Source: Pseudomonas chlororaphis subsp. chlororaphis
GTDB lineage: Bacteria > Pseudomonadota > Gammaproteobacteria > Pseudomonadales > Pseudomonadaceae
Assembly: GCF_003945765.1 (NCBI RefSeq)
Contig: NZ_CP027712.1
Location: 3,162,001-3,226,000 of the forward strand
DNA: 64,000 nucleotides
Direction of reading: 5' to 3'
In this document: piece after piece, positions 51,620 to 61,327 of the stretch
Position numbering within the stretch: position 1 is the first letter of the stretch
Layout of the letters: each line of letters begins with the position of its first letter
Position numbers and translations under genes: made by a program
Notes under the pieces: generated by a model
What the model was told of the DNA's origin: nothing
Seen by the model: the letters and a program-made list of their open reading frames with translations, nothing else
Database searches by the model: none

Positions 51620-54412
51620 TCAAGTTTGGATGAAGAGGTTGACCGGGAAATCCCGCAATGCGCTGCTGATCATCAGATCCTTGTGGGGTGTGACTGCCCC
51701 CGTGGAAAAAAGTCCCTTCAGGTGTTGTCCTGGCGCGGCGAATGGCAGATGCACACGCGTATCGCCCCAATCCGGCGCGTCGACCCGCGGTTGCGCGCCG
51801 CTTTCCAGCAGCCCGGCGACCAGCCTGGGCACAATCACCACGGCGCGCTGGCCCTGGTGTTCGCGCATGAAGGCCAGCACCTTGCCAGCGTGTCGGCCCT
51901 GTACCGGCAGCGGCTGGTAAGTGCCCCGGCGAAACAGCTGCGGGTATTCGCCCCGGCGCGCCAGCGTGGCGGCGATCAGGGCCTGCTTGATGCGCCCGTC
52001 ACGCCAGTGGGCCAACAGTTCCATGGTTTCGCCGCAAGGGTCCAGGGCCTGCTGTCGGGCGGCGAAATCCACCGGGCGACGGTTGTCCGGGTCCACCAGG
52101 CTGAAGTCCCAGAACTCGTTGCCCTGATACAGGTCCGGCACGCCGGGCACGGTCATGCGCAGCAAGGATTGAGCCAGGCCGTTGAGGGCGCCAGCGGGCG
52201 CGATGACCTGGACGGCTGTGCCGATGGCGCTGCGCAACGGCAGGCCCTCGGGGCTGAGCAACAGGAGCTCGATGAAGTGGTGCACGGCACTTTCATAGGC
52301 CTCGTTGGCCGCCGCCCAGCTGCTGTGCAGCTTGGCTTCGCGCAGGGCTTTTTCCTGCCATTGCCAGAGGCGCTGGGCATAGCCGCGCAGGCCCTGGCGG
52401 TCGTCGCTGTGCAGTTCCAGCGGCCAGCTGCCGAGCAGGGCCTGATAGAGGATCAGCTCGTCGCCGGCACCGGGCGCCTGGGGATCGCTGCGCAGGGCCT
52501 GGGCCAGGCTGCGCCAGTGTTCCACCTGTTCGACGTACCAGGGGCCGAGTTCGCTGAGTACCGCCAGGCGCGCGCGGGCATCTTCGCCGCGCTTGTGGTC
52601 GTGGGTGGCGCTGGCCAGCAGGTTGTCGGGGAAAGCCTTCAGGCGCTCGCGGCAGGCGGCGTGGAAGTCTTCCACCGGGGCGCAGAACTGCTCGGTGGAA
52701 AAACCGACGTCGTTGCGTGACAGCAGCACCGCCGAGCGATAGAGCGCGGTGTCTTCCACCGCCTTGGCCGCCGTCGGCGAGGTCAGTTGCTGGAAGCGCA
52801 CGCAGGCATGCTTGAGCACCTTGCGCGGGCGCCCCGGTGGCAGCTGGCGCCAGCCGCGGCCGCCAAGCCACTGTTGCAGGTAGGCCAGCACCGGCCAGTC
52901 GGCTTCGCCCAGAGTGTCGCGGGCGCCTTGCAGGGCCTGCTGGAAAACCGCCTCGTCCGCCGCCGAGCGCCCGCAGGCACCGATGTAGGTGCGGTACACC
53001 GGGAAGTGCACGATCAGTTCCTGCAAGGCACGGCGAATGGCGCCGAGGGTCAGGTCGCGGCTCATCACATCGTTGCGCGCCACTTGCAGCAGGGCCTGGG
53101 CCACGCTTTCGAAATCGCTGGCCAGCGAGCCGTTGAGCAATTGCTGGCGCGCCAGCCGGGCCTCTTCGAGAAAGGCCGCCGGCCGTTCGCTGTGCCGGCT
53201 CCAGAGTTCGGCCAGGGGGGCGGCGCCTTGCGGGTCGTGTTGCAGCAGCGACAGCTGGTTCATGAACTCATAGCCGGTGCTGCCGTCCACGCCCCAGTCG
53301 CGGCGCAGGGTTTCGCCAGCGCCGAGGATCTTCTCGACGTAGATCGGCAAGTGCTGGCCGGGACACAGGGCGTCGACCCGGCGCCGCAGTTTGCGGCAGT
53401 AGCCGCGGGGATCGGCCAGGCCGTCGATATGGTCGATGCGCAGCCCGTCCACCAGGCCGGCGGCGATCAACTGGAAGATTTTGCCGTGGGTGGCCTCGAA
53501 CACCGCCGGGCGCTCGACCCGCAGCCCACCCAGCTCGTTGACGTCGAAGAAGCGCCGCCAGTTGATGTCGTCCGCCGCGGTGCGCCAGCTGGCCAGGCGG
53601 TAGCTCTGCTGCTCCAGCAGGGCGTGCAGGCGGGCGAAACCCTGCGGCTGGCGCGAATCGTAGCGCGCCAGGTGCTGCTCGATGGCCGCGCGGACCTGCG
53701 GTTCACGGGCGGCTTCCTGCAGTTGCTGTTGCAAGGGCTCGGCCTGGGTGTGGGCATCGGACTGGTAGCGCAGGGTGCTGAAGGCATCGGCCAATGGCTT
53801 GAGACGTTCGGCCGGTTCGGCGTCGGTCTCGCCCTGGAGCCGCAGCAGTTCACCATAGTCGCTGGGGCAGATCGGGAAATGATGCTGGTAATGCTCGACA
53901 TGAAACTCGCCCCGTTCGGCATCGAAGCACAGCCTCAGCGCGCCTTCCTGCAGGGCCACGCCGTAGTCGCTGCCGAGGAACGGCAGCAGCAACTGGCCTT
54001 CCAGCAAGGGGTCGGGGGAGTGCCACTGGATATCGAAGAATTCGCCGTAGGGGCTCAGGCGGCCCCAGCGCAGCAGGTCCTGCCACCAGGGATTGTCCGC
54101 GCCGCCGACCGCCATGTGGTTGGAGACGATATCCAGCAGCAGGCCCATGTCGTGCTGGCGCAGGCTGCGGACCAGGCGCTCCAGGGCGGCCTCGCCACCC
54201 AGCTCGGGATTGACCCGGGTCGGGTCGACCACGTCGTAGCCATGCATCGAGCCGGCGCGGGCGCACAGCAGCGGCGACGCGTACAGGTGGCTGATGCCCA
54301 GGTGGGCGAAGTAGGGCACCAGCGGCACCGCGTCGTCGAGAGTGAAGCCGCGATGAAACTGCAGGCGCAGGGTGGCCCGCATGGGCGGGCTGTGGTGCGT
54401 GGAATCCTTCAT
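51620..54412 (-). CDS. treY: malto-oligosyltrehalose synthase TreY
   Basis: A 930-residue GH13_26 enzyme. It opens with ATLRLQFHRGFTLDDAVPLV and GISHLYASPLLCARAGSMHG, and has GYDVVDPTRVNPELGG, the nucleophile in VDGLRIDHIDGLADP, the acid/base in PIYVEKILGAGE and SATHDHKRGEDAR. It converts the reducing end of a maltodextrin into an alpha,alpha-1,1-linked (trehalosyl) end. TreZ then releases trehalose. Its start overlaps the malQ stop by 4 bases, and DUF2934 follows after 21 bases. Confidence 0.96.
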   Translation of the reverse strand: MKDSTHHSPPMRATLRLQFHRGFTLDDAVPLVPYFAHLGISHLYASPLLCARAGSMHGYDVVDPTRVNPELGGEAALERLVRSLRQHDMGLLLDIVSNHMAVGGADNPWWQDLLRWGRLSPYGEFFDIQWHSPDPLLEGQLLLPFLGSDYGVALQEGALRLCFDAERGEFHVEHYQHHFPICPSDYGELLRLQGETDAEPAERLKPLADAFSTLRYQSDAHTQAEPLQQQLQEAAREPQVRAAIEQHLARYDSRQPQGFARLHALLEQQSYRLASWRTAADDINWRRFFDVNELGGLRVERPAVFEATHGKIFQLIAAGLVDGLRIDHIDGLADPRGYCRKLRRRVDALCPGQHLPIYVEKILGAGETLRRDWGVDGSTGYEFMNQLSLLQHDPQGAAPLAELWSRHSERPAAFLEEARLARQQLLNGSLASDFESVAQALLQVARNDVMSRDLTLGAIRRALQELIVHFPVYRTYIGACGRSAADEAVFQQALQGARDTLGEADWPVLAYLQQWLGGRGWRQLPPGRPRKVLKHACVRFQQLTSPTAAKAVEDTALYRSAVLLSRNDVGFSTEQFCAPVEDFHAACRERLKAFPDNLLASATHDHKRGEDARARLAVLSELGPWYVEQVEHWRSLAQALRSDPQAPGAGDELILYQALLGSWPLELHSDDRQGLRGYAQRLWQWQEKALREAKLHSSWAAANEAYESAVHHFIELLLLSPEGLPLRSAIGTAVQVIAPAGALNGLAQSLLRMTVPGVPDLYQGNEFWDFSLVDPDNRRPVDFAARQQALDPCGETMELLAHWRDGRIKQALIAATLARRGEYPQLFRRGTYQPLPVQGRHAGKVLAFMREHQGQRAVVIVPRLVAGLLESGAQPRVDAPDWGDTRVHLPFAAPGQHLKGLFSTGAVTPHKDLMISSALRDFPVNLFIQT

Positions 54413-56490
54413 CGGTCGCGCTCGTGGGCCTGTTGCCGGGCGCAGGCCAGCAGCTCCAGGCGGCGCGCGGCGTCCGGGTCGTCGAGCAAGGCCGCGCTGC
54501 TGCCGGCCAGGCGCCGACGCCAGTTGGGATGGCTGTCGAGGGTGCCGGGCAGGTTGGCCTGTTCGTCGATGCCCAGGGCGTCCTCCAGGGGCAGCAGCAC
54601 CAGCGGTGCGCGGGTATGGCCGAGGAAGCGCACGCTGGCGTCCACCACCTGATCGGCTTCATGAGTGTCTTCACGAAAATTCTGCGGGTCGCGACTCAGG
54701 GCGTGGCGCAGGCCCTCGCGTTCGCGCTGGCGATGTTCGCGCCAATGGGTTTCGCCGCTTGCGTCCACCAGGCCCAGGCGCGCGCTCCAGTCGATGTCGC
54801 GGCCCTGCCACCAGCCGTTGAGGGTCGGCAGGTCGTGGGTGCTGGTGGTGGCCAGGGCATTGTCCGGCCAGTCGAGGATCGGCCGGAAGTGCGTGCCGTG
54901 CTCCTGCTCGAACAGCAGCACGCGCATGCCGAGCATGGCCCGCGCGCTGAGTTTTTCCCGCAGGCCGTCGGGCACCGTGCCGAGGTCCTCGCCGAGGACG
55001 ATCGCCTGGTGCCGGTGCGATTCCAGGGTCAGCAGGCGCAGCAGGTCGTCCACCGGGTAATACAGGTAGGCGCCGTCGCAGGGCGGGGCGCCGAGGGGGA
55101 TCACCCACAGCCGCTGCAAACCCATCACATGGTCGATGCGCAGGCCGCCGGCATGGGCGAAGTTGGCCCGGAGCATTTCGATGAAAGCGTGGAAGCCGTT
55201 GCGCACCAGGCCCTCCGGGGAAAAGGCGGAAATGCCCCAGCCCTGGCCCTGGCGATTGAGAATGTCCGGCGGCGCGCCGACGGTCAGCGCCGCCAACAGT
55301 TCGTCCTGGCGGCTCCAGGCCTGGCTGCCGCCGCCGTCGGCGCCCACCGCCAGGTCGGCGATCAGGCCGATGCCCATGCCGCTGCTGCGGGCGGTGGCCT
55401 GCACCCGCTCCAGGCAACGGGCGATCAGCCATTGGCAGAAGGCATAAAAGCCGATATCGGCGGCGTGCTCCTCGGCGAACTGCGCCAGCGCCGGGCTGCG
55501 TGGGGTGCGCCAGGCGTCGGGCCATTCGCGCCAGTCGAGGCTTTCGCCGCGGGCCGCGCGCTGGGCCTGGATGGCTTCGAAGCGGCAGTGGTTTTCCAGG
55601 GCCTCACCGCTGGCGTGGCGGAAGCTGGCGAAGTCCTGGTGCAGCGGATGCTCGCCCTGGCAGAAGCCGTCATAAAGCGCGCGCAGGACTTTCTTCCGGG
55701 CCTGGGCCGCCACCGGCCAGTCGACCATCGGCTGTTGTTCCAGCTGTTGCAGTTGCGGCCCGAGGCCGCTGGCATCGATCGCGCTGCGCCAGGCCCGCTC
55801 GCCGAGAATGGTCCCGGGCGCGGCGTACAGGCTGTTGAGAAACAACCGGCTGGACGGCGAATAGGGGCTGTAGCGGCCGGTGTCGCTGCTGAACATGGCA
55901 TGCAGCGGGCTGATGGCCACGGCCTCGGCGCCCCGTTCGCCGGCGACCCGGACCAGGTCTTCGAGCGCTTGGGTATCACCATAACCGCCGTCGCCTGCGC
56001 GGCGCAGGGAATACAGCTGCACGCTCAGGCCCCAGGCGCGGGGCGTGGCCTGGTCCACGGCGTCGGCGACGCTGTAGCAGCGCTCGGGCGCCACGGCCAG
56101 GGTGAAGTGCTGGCCGGCGATGCTCACCTCCTGGTAACCCACCGGGACCAGGCCCGGCAGCATGGAGTTGGCGTCCAGCCTGAGGTTGAGCACGCCGCCG
56201 TCTTCCAGGTGGATTTCGCAGGGCGTGTCCGGGGCGAAGTAATGCCCCAGGTCCAGGCCCTGGCCGGCGTCGGCGGTCAGCAGCGGCGGCAGTTGCCGGC
56301 TCTGCTGCACCTGTAGCAGCTGGCGCAGGCTGGCTTCGATCTGCCGGTCGTTGTCGGCCGGATGGCCGAGGCTGGCCAGCACGGCGCGCAGCACCCGTGG
56401 CTCGACCCGTTGCGGGCGGCCGTTGGCGTCGATCCAGTCGACGGCCAGGCCGGCCCGGCTGGCGAGGATTTCCAGTTGCGCGTCGCTCAT
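54409..56490 (-). CDS. malQ: 4-alpha-glucanotransferase MalQ
   Basis: A 693-residue GH77 amylomaltase with an N-terminal extension of about 150 residues (LEILASRAGLAVDWIDANGR) as in E. coli MalQ. GH77 motifs: SPLHAMFSSDTGRYSPYSPS, GLRIDHVMGLQRLWVIP (nucleophile), VLGEDLGTVPDG (acid/base) and TSTHDLPTLNGWW. It disproportionates short maltodextrins, rebuilding chains long enough for TreY and GlgE/GlgA. It is joined to treZ and treY by ATGA overlaps. Confidence 0.96.
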   Translation of the reverse strand: MSDAQLEILASRAGLAVDWIDANGRPQRVEPRVLRAVLASLGHPADNDRQIEASLRQLLQVQQSRQLPPLLTADAGQGLDLGHYFAPDTPCEIHLEDGGVLNLRLDANSMLPGLVPVGYQEVSIAGQHFTLAVAPERCYSVADAVDQATPRAWGLSVQLYSLRRAGDGGYGDTQALEDLVRVAGERGAEAVAISPLHAMFSSDTGRYSPYSPSSRLFLNSLYAAPGTILGERAWRSAIDASGLGPQLQQLEQQPMVDWPVAAQARKKVLRALYDGFCQGEHPLHQDFASFRHASGEALENHCRFEAIQAQRAARGESLDWREWPDAWRTPRSPALAQFAEEHAADIGFYAFCQWLIARCLERVQATARSSGMGIGLIADLAVGADGGGSQAWSRQDELLAALTVGAPPDILNRQGQGWGISAFSPEGLVRNGFHAFIEMLRANFAHAGGLRIDHVMGLQRLWVIPLGAPPCDGAYLYYPVDDLLRLLTLESHRHQAIVLGEDLGTVPDGLREKLSARAMLGMRVLLFEQEHGTHFRPILDWPDNALATTSTHDLPTLNGWWQGRDIDWSARLGLVDASGETHWREHRQREREGLRHALSRDPQNFREDTHEADQVVDASVRFLGHTRAPLVLLPLEDALGIDEQANLPGTLDSHPNWRRRLAGSSAALLDDPDAARRLELLACARQQAHERDR

Positions 56491-58283
56491 GGGTGTTCTC
56501 CGTCAAGGTCTGGCGTGGGGGCGACTGCGCCGAGGCTGACCAGCGCGCTATAGGGGGCGAGAGTGCCTTGGTGCAACCGCTCGAACGCCTGGGCCGGGTA
56601 TTCGAACAGGCGCTGCGTCGCGCTTGGCGGCTGTTGCGCGACGTTGTGCGGGCTCAGGTTGAGGTCGATGCGCAGTTCCTGGCCATTGCCCAGGCGCCAG
56701 CGGGCACAGAGCGCGCCTTCGGCCAGCACCTCGGCGCCCAGGGCTTCGGCGCCGGGCAGGTAGGGCACGATGTGCTCGCGGCGCAGTTGCAACAGCTGGC
56801 GATACAGCGCCAGGGTCTGCTCGCCCTGGGCCGGGTCCGCCTGCGGCCTCGACGCGAGGAAGGTGTCCGGCGCGTTCGGGTCGGGAATCTGCTCGCGTTT
56901 ATGCGGATCGGCGAAGGCGCTGAAGGCGGCGAATTCGCCGCGTCGGCCCTCGCGCACCGCGTCCGCCAGTTCGCCGTGGTGGCTGGTGAAAAACAGGAAG
57001 GGCTGCGGCGCCGCCAGTTCGTCGCCCATGAACAGCAGCGGGATCATCGGCGACAGCAGCAACAGCACCGTGGCCGCCCGCAACGCCTGTGGCTCGGCCA
57101 GGCGAACCAGGCGTTCGCCGAAGGCGCGGTTGCCGATCTGGTCGTGGTTCTGCAAAAACAGCACGAAGGCGCTGGGCGGCAAATGGCTGCTGGGTTCGCC
57201 GCGAGGGGTGCCGTGGCGGGTGACGTGGCCCTGATAGGCGAAGCCCTGGCTCAGGCAGCGCGCCAGTTTCTCGGTGGGGCGTTCGGCGAAGTCGGCGTAG
57301 TAGGCGTCGGTCTCCCCGGTGAGCAGCACATGCAGGGCGTTGTGGCCGTCGTCGTTCCACTGCGCGTCGAAGTGCTGCTCCAGCAGGCTGGCCTGGTTGT
57401 ACTCGTTTTCCACGGTCAGCCAGACCTGCCGCGCCGGGTCGATCCGGCGGCACACCCGCTGCGCCAGTTCATGCAGGAAGTCCGGGTCGTCGATCGCATG
57501 CACGGCGTCCAGGCGCAGGCCGTCGAAGCGGTACTCCAGCAGCCACATCAGGGCATTGTCGATAAAGAAGTCGCGCACGGGCTGGCGGCGGAAGTCGATG
57601 GCCGCGCCCCAGGGCGTGTGCCGGTCTTCCCTGAAGAAGGCCTTGGCGTAGTGGTGCAGGTAATTGCCGTCGGGGCCGAAGTGGTTGTAGACCACGTCGA
57701 GTATCACCGCGAGATCCAGGCCGTGGGCGCTGTCAATGAGGTGCCTGAGGTCGTCGGGCGGACCGTAGGAGGCTTCCGGCGCATAAGGCAGGACGCCGTC
57801 GTAGCCCCAGTTGCGATCGCCGGGAAACTCCGCCAGGGGCATTAGCTCGATGGCGGTGATGCCCAGCTCGGCCAGGCGCGGCAGGTGTTTTTCCACTGCG
57901 CGGTAACCGCCGAGCACGCCCACATGCAGCTCGTAGATCACTGCTTCGTGCCACGGCCGGCCTTGCCAGTGCGGGTGCCGCCAGCGATAGGCCCGGGGAT
58001 CGACCACCAGGCTGGGGCCGTCGATGTCGCCGTCCTGGGCCCGGGACGCCGGGTCGGGCACGCGGATCTGGTCATCGATATCGAAGCGGTAGCGGGTGCC
58101 GGGCGGGCACTGGCCGATGACCATGAACCAGCCGTTGGCCTGGGGCAGCATGGGCAGCGACACGCCGTCTTCGAGTTCGACGCTGACGTGCTGTGCGTCC
58201 GGCGCCCAGAGGGCAAAGCGGGTGCGCTCGGTATCGAGCGCAGTAGCGCCGTGGGGCCAGGTTTCCAGAGTCCTTGACGGCAT
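56487..58283 (-). CDS. treZ: malto-oligosyltrehalose trehalohydrolase TreZ
   Basis: A 598-residue GH13_10 enzyme: CBM48 N-terminus (TRFALWAPDAQHVSVELED), LHVGVLGGYRAVEKHLPRLA, barrel with YRFDGLRLDAVHAIDDPDF (nucleophile), WLTVENEYNQASLLE (acid/base region) and LFLQNHDQIGNRAFG. It splits off free trehalose from the trehalosyl-ended chain made by TreY. It is positioned 13 bases after glgA and overlaps malQ by 4 bases. The start MPSRTLETWPHG at 58283 avoids overlap with glgA; no strong ribosome site is seen. Confidence 0.95.
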   Translation of the reverse strand: MPSRTLETWPHGATALDTERTRFALWAPDAQHVSVELEDGVSLPMLPQANGWFMVIGQCPPGTRYRFDIDDQIRVPDPASRAQDGDIDGPSLVVDPRAYRWRHPHWQGRPWHEAVIYELHVGVLGGYRAVEKHLPRLAELGITAIELMPLAEFPGDRNWGYDGVLPYAPEASYGPPDDLRHLIDSAHGLDLAVILDVVYNHFGPDGNYLHHYAKAFFREDRHTPWGAAIDFRRQPVRDFFIDNALMWLLEYRFDGLRLDAVHAIDDPDFLHELAQRVCRRIDPARQVWLTVENEYNQASLLEQHFDAQWNDDGHNALHVLLTGETDAYYADFAERPTEKLARCLSQGFAYQGHVTRHGTPRGEPSSHLPPSAFVLFLQNHDQIGNRAFGERLVRLAEPQALRAATVLLLLSPMIPLLFMGDELAAPQPFLFFTSHHGELADAVREGRRGEFAAFSAFADPHKREQIPDPNAPDTFLASRPQADPAQGEQTLALYRQLLQLRREHIVPYLPGAEALGAEVLAEGALCARWRLGNGQELRIDLNLSPHNVAQQPPSATQRLFEYPAQAFERLHQGTLAPYSALVSLGAVAPTPDLDGEHP

Positions 58284-58296
58284 CCAGGGTGCCCTC

Positions 58297-59865
58297 TCAG
58301 GGTTTGGCCGATTTTCCCAAGGCCTTGGCCACCAGCTGTTCATAGAGTTCGGCGTAGGGTTCCACCGCCTTGCACCAGTTGAAGGGTGCGGCCATGGCCC
58401 GGCAGCGCATGGCGTTGAGCAACTGCGGATAGGCGAACACCTTGAAGGCGCGGCCCAGGGCCTCTTCGTAGCTGGCCACGGTGGATTCGTCGAACAGAAA
58501 ACCGGTGACGCCGTTCTCGATGGTGTCGGCCAGGCCGCCGGTATTGCGCGCCACCGGCAGCGAACCGAAGCGCTGGGCGTACATCTGGCTCAGGCCGCAG
58601 GGCTCGTAGCGCGAAGGCATCAGCAGGAAGTCGCTGCCGGCGAACATGCGGCGGGCGTCGGTTTCGTTGAAACCGATGTTCACCCCGATGCGCCCGGGGA
58701 AACGCGCGGCCAGGGCGCGCATGGCCTGTTCTTCCTCCGGCTCGCCGCGACCGATGATGGCGATCTGGCCGCCGGACTTGACGATGTACTCGGCCACGCC
58801 TTCGGTAAGGTCCAGGCCTTTCTGGTAGACCAGCCGCGAGACCACCGCGAACAGCGGGCCGCTGCTGGGGTCGAGGCCGAACATCCGCCGCACATGGGCG
58901 GCATTGGCGGCCTTGCCTTGCCAGTCGCCAATGGCGAAGGGGGTGGACAGGTGCGGGTCGGTGGCGGCGTCCCAGCTTTCGTCGATGCCGTTGGGGATGC
59001 CGCTGAGCAGGCCTTGCTGGGTCTTGCTGGCGAGGAAACCGTCAAGCCCGCAGCCGAAGGCCGGGGTGGTGATTTCCTGGGCATAGGTGGCGCTGACGGT
59101 GGTGATGTGGCTGGCGTAGGCCATGCCCGCCTTGAGGAACGACAGCTTGCCGTAGAACTCCATGCCTTCCTGTTGCAGGGCATGTTCGGGGATGCCCAGC
59201 TCCGGGCAGGAAGCCAGGCTGACCACGCCCTGGTACGCCAGGTTATGGATGGTGAACAGGGTCGGCGTGCGTTGCCCGCGCCAGTGCATATAGGCCGGCG
59301 CCAGCCCGGCGGGCCAGTCATGGGCGTGCACCAGGTCCGGGCACCAGTGGATCTGTGCCAGGTTGGCGGCGATGTCGGCGGCGGCCAGGCCCAGGCGGGC
59401 GAAGCGGATATGGTTGTCCGGCCAATCGCGGCCGTTGTTGGCGCCGTAGGGCGAGCCTTCGCGCTCATAGAGTTCGGGGCAGATCAGCACATAGATCACC
59501 AGGCCGTCGGGCATGTCCATGCGCCCGATCTTGCAGGCCGGCAGGGCCGCGTGGCCGCCCAGCTCGCCAATGATATGAATCGGGTTTTCGCTGTGCATCA
59601 CCTGCCGGTAGCCGGGGATCAGCAGGCGTACATCGTGCAGGTGGGCCATGGCTCGGGGCAGGGCGGCCGACACGTCGCCCAGGCCGCCGGTCTTGACCAG
59701 GTCGGCGATTTCCGAAGTGACGAACAGGACCTTCTTGCGATTGGGGTTGTGGCGGATCAAGGGCAGTGACGTCTTGCCACCTGGGGCGAGAATCGATGTG
59801 GAGACCGTTTCACCGGCCAGCGGCAGAGGATGCTTTCCCTGGGTTTGCAATACGGCACTGGTCAT
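58297..59865 (-). CDS. glgA: glycogen (starch) synthase GlgA
   Basis: A 522-residue GT5 enzyme. After an extension of about 45 residues comes the family start KKVLFVTSEIADLVKTGGLG, with the nucleotide-sugar binding KTGGLGDV, then VHAHDWPAGLAPAYM and the C-terminal SRYEPCGLSQMYAQRFGSLP. It builds alpha-1,4-glucan from a nucleotide-diphosphoglucose donor. It leads the operon glgA-treZ-malQ-treY-DUF2934-glgX, which suggests its linear product is used mainly for trehalose release. No glgC lies in the window, so the donor is made elsewhere or is UDP-glucose. The start at 59865 is chosen over 60069, since the upstream residues do not look coding. Confidence 0.95.
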   Translation of the reverse strand: MTSAVLQTQGKHPLPLAGETVSTSILAPGGKTSLPLIRHNPNRKKVLFVTSEIADLVKTGGLGDVSAALPRAMAHLHDVRLLIPGYRQVMHSENPIHIIGELGGHAALPACKIGRMDMPDGLVIYVLICPELYEREGSPYGANNGRDWPDNHIRFARLGLAAADIAANLAQIHWCPDLVHAHDWPAGLAPAYMHWRGQRTPTLFTIHNLAYQGVVSLASCPELGIPEHALQQEGMEFYGKLSFLKAGMAYASHITTVSATYAQEITTPAFGCGLDGFLASKTQQGLLSGIPNGIDESWDAATDPHLSTPFAIGDWQGKAANAAHVRRMFGLDPSSGPLFAVVSRLVYQKGLDLTEGVAEYIVKSGGQIAIIGRGEPEEEQAMRALAARFPGRIGVNIGFNETDARRMFAGSDFLLMPSRYEPCGLSQMYAQRFGSLPVARNTGGLADTIENGVTGFLFDESTVASYEEALGRAFKVFAYPQLLNAMRCRAMAAPFNWCKAVEPYAELYEQLVAKALGKSAKP

Positions 59866-60352
59866 CTGTTTCTCCCGTTTTATTGATCTGTTCCTGGCAT
59901 CTGCCGGCGGTGTCAAAAGGCCAATCCGGTGGCCGGGCACAAAAAACGTTGCGCATGCGAAAGCCGAACGCAGCCTCATGCGTCGACGCAAAGAGGGTGA
60001 AGGGGCCATTGCAAGGATTGCACCAGTCGCGAAGGCCCTACCTTTAACCTGACCCAAGGCGTGAGCCAAAAGTTTCGACTTTATTTCCCTGGGAGTGACT
60101 GTCCGGTCACTTTTCGAATTCCAGTCTAGGACAGAAGTTAGAGCGCGGGCGTGACGATTAGGTTTTCTCGGGGCGAAGGTTGCGCTGCCCCGGAATAAAG
60201 CCGACGAAAGGCAGTCTCGCGCACCGGCCGGGGGCGAGGTTTTTTCGTCTTGGCGCGAAAACGGTGAGGGGCTGCAAGGGAGCGGTGCGGGGCGAAGGTG
60301 CCGACGCTCGATGATGGTGCAGGGCAGTGCTGGCGCAATGCCCTGGCGTGGT
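59866..60352. promoter_or_regulatory. leader and control region of the glgA operon
   Basis: A 487-base gap before glgA with no supported gene. It holds an inverted repeat AGTGAC / GTCACT with 6-base spacer (60094-60111), a possible operator. I could not identify a convincing stress-sigma (AlgU or RpoS) promoter by eye. Confidence 0.45.
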
Positions 60353-61306
60353 TCAGCGCAACTGACGGATCGGCTGGCCGGCGGCCCAGGCCTGGATGTC
60401 TTCGATCATCTGGGCGAAGAACTGCCGGTAGTTCTGTTGGCTGACATAACCGACATGGGGCGTGGCCAGCACGTTGGGCAGGCGGCGCAATGGATGATCG
60501 AGGGGCAGCGGTTCCTGCTCGAACACATCCAGCGCCGCGCCGGCCAGGCGCCCGCGTTCGAGGGCGCAGATCAGCGCCGCTTCATCGACGATCGGCCCGC
60601 GGGCGGTGTTGACCAGCAGCGCCGAGGGTTTCATCCAGGCCAGCGCCTGGGCGTCCACCAGGCCGCGGCTGCGTTCGCTGAGCACCAGATGCACCGAGAG
60701 CACGTCGGCCTGTTCGAACAGCTGTTGCTTGTTCACGTAGGTCACGCCGGCCGCCGCGGCCCGTTCGGCGGTGAGGTTCTCGCTCCAGGCGATCACCCGC
60801 ATGCCGAACACCTGGCCGAACTGTGCCACCCGCTGGCCGATGCTGCCCAGGCCGAGAATGCCCAGGGTCTTGCCGTGCAGGTCGCCGCCCAGCCCCTGTT
60901 GCCAGAGGCCGGCGCGCAGCGCGCTGGCTTCGCTGAGCAGGTTGCGGGTCTGGGCCATGATCAGCGCCCAGGTCAGCTCCGGCGCCGCGTGCTTGTAACT
61001 GTCGGTGCCGCACACCTGGATGCCCAGGCTGGTCGCGGCGGCCAGGTCGATGGCGGCGTTGCGCATGCCGCCGGTGAGCAACAGCTTGAGTCGCGGCAGG
61101 CTGCGCAGCAGGGCCGCGTCGAAACGGCTGCGCTCGCGCATCACGCAGATCACCTCGAACGGCGCCAGGCGCTCGCTCATGGCGGCGGTGTCGCTAGGGT
61201 AGTCATGGATAAAACTGACCTGGCCGATACCCGCCAGCACCGACCAGTCGACGACGTCACGGGCAACGTCCTGCCAATCATCGATTACCGCGATCTGCAC
61301 ACTCAT
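60353..61306 (-). CDS. D-2-hydroxyacid dehydrogenase family protein
   Basis: A 317-residue NAD(P)-dependent dehydrogenase. Substrate-binding halves flank a Rossmann domain with LGILGLGSIGQRVAQFG. The catalytic Arg lies in NTARGPIVDE and the catalytic His in LPNVLATPHVGYVS; the Glu is in LDVFEQEPLP. The family reduces 2-keto acids or oxidises D-2-hydroxyacids (glycerate, phosphoglycerate, lactate types). The substrate is not predictable from sequence. It follows the alpha/beta hydrolase gene after 21 bases on the same strand, so the pair may be coexpressed. Confidence 0.92.
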   Translation of the reverse strand: MSVQIAVIDDWQDVARDVVDWSVLAGIGQVSFIHDYPSDTAAMSERLAPFEVICVMRERSRFDAALLRSLPRLKLLLTGGMRNAAIDLAAATSLGIQVCGTDSYKHAAPELTWALIMAQTRNLLSEASALRAGLWQQGLGGDLHGKTLGILGLGSIGQRVAQFGQVFGMRVIAWSENLTAERAAAAGVTYVNKQQLFEQADVLSVHLVLSERSRGLVDAQALAWMKPSALLVNTARGPIVDEAALICALERGRLAGAALDVFEQEPLPLDHPLRRLPNVLATPHVGYVSQQNYRQFFAQMIEDIQAWAAGQPIRQLR

Positions 61307-61327
61307 GAAGGCTCCGGGGAAAACGCA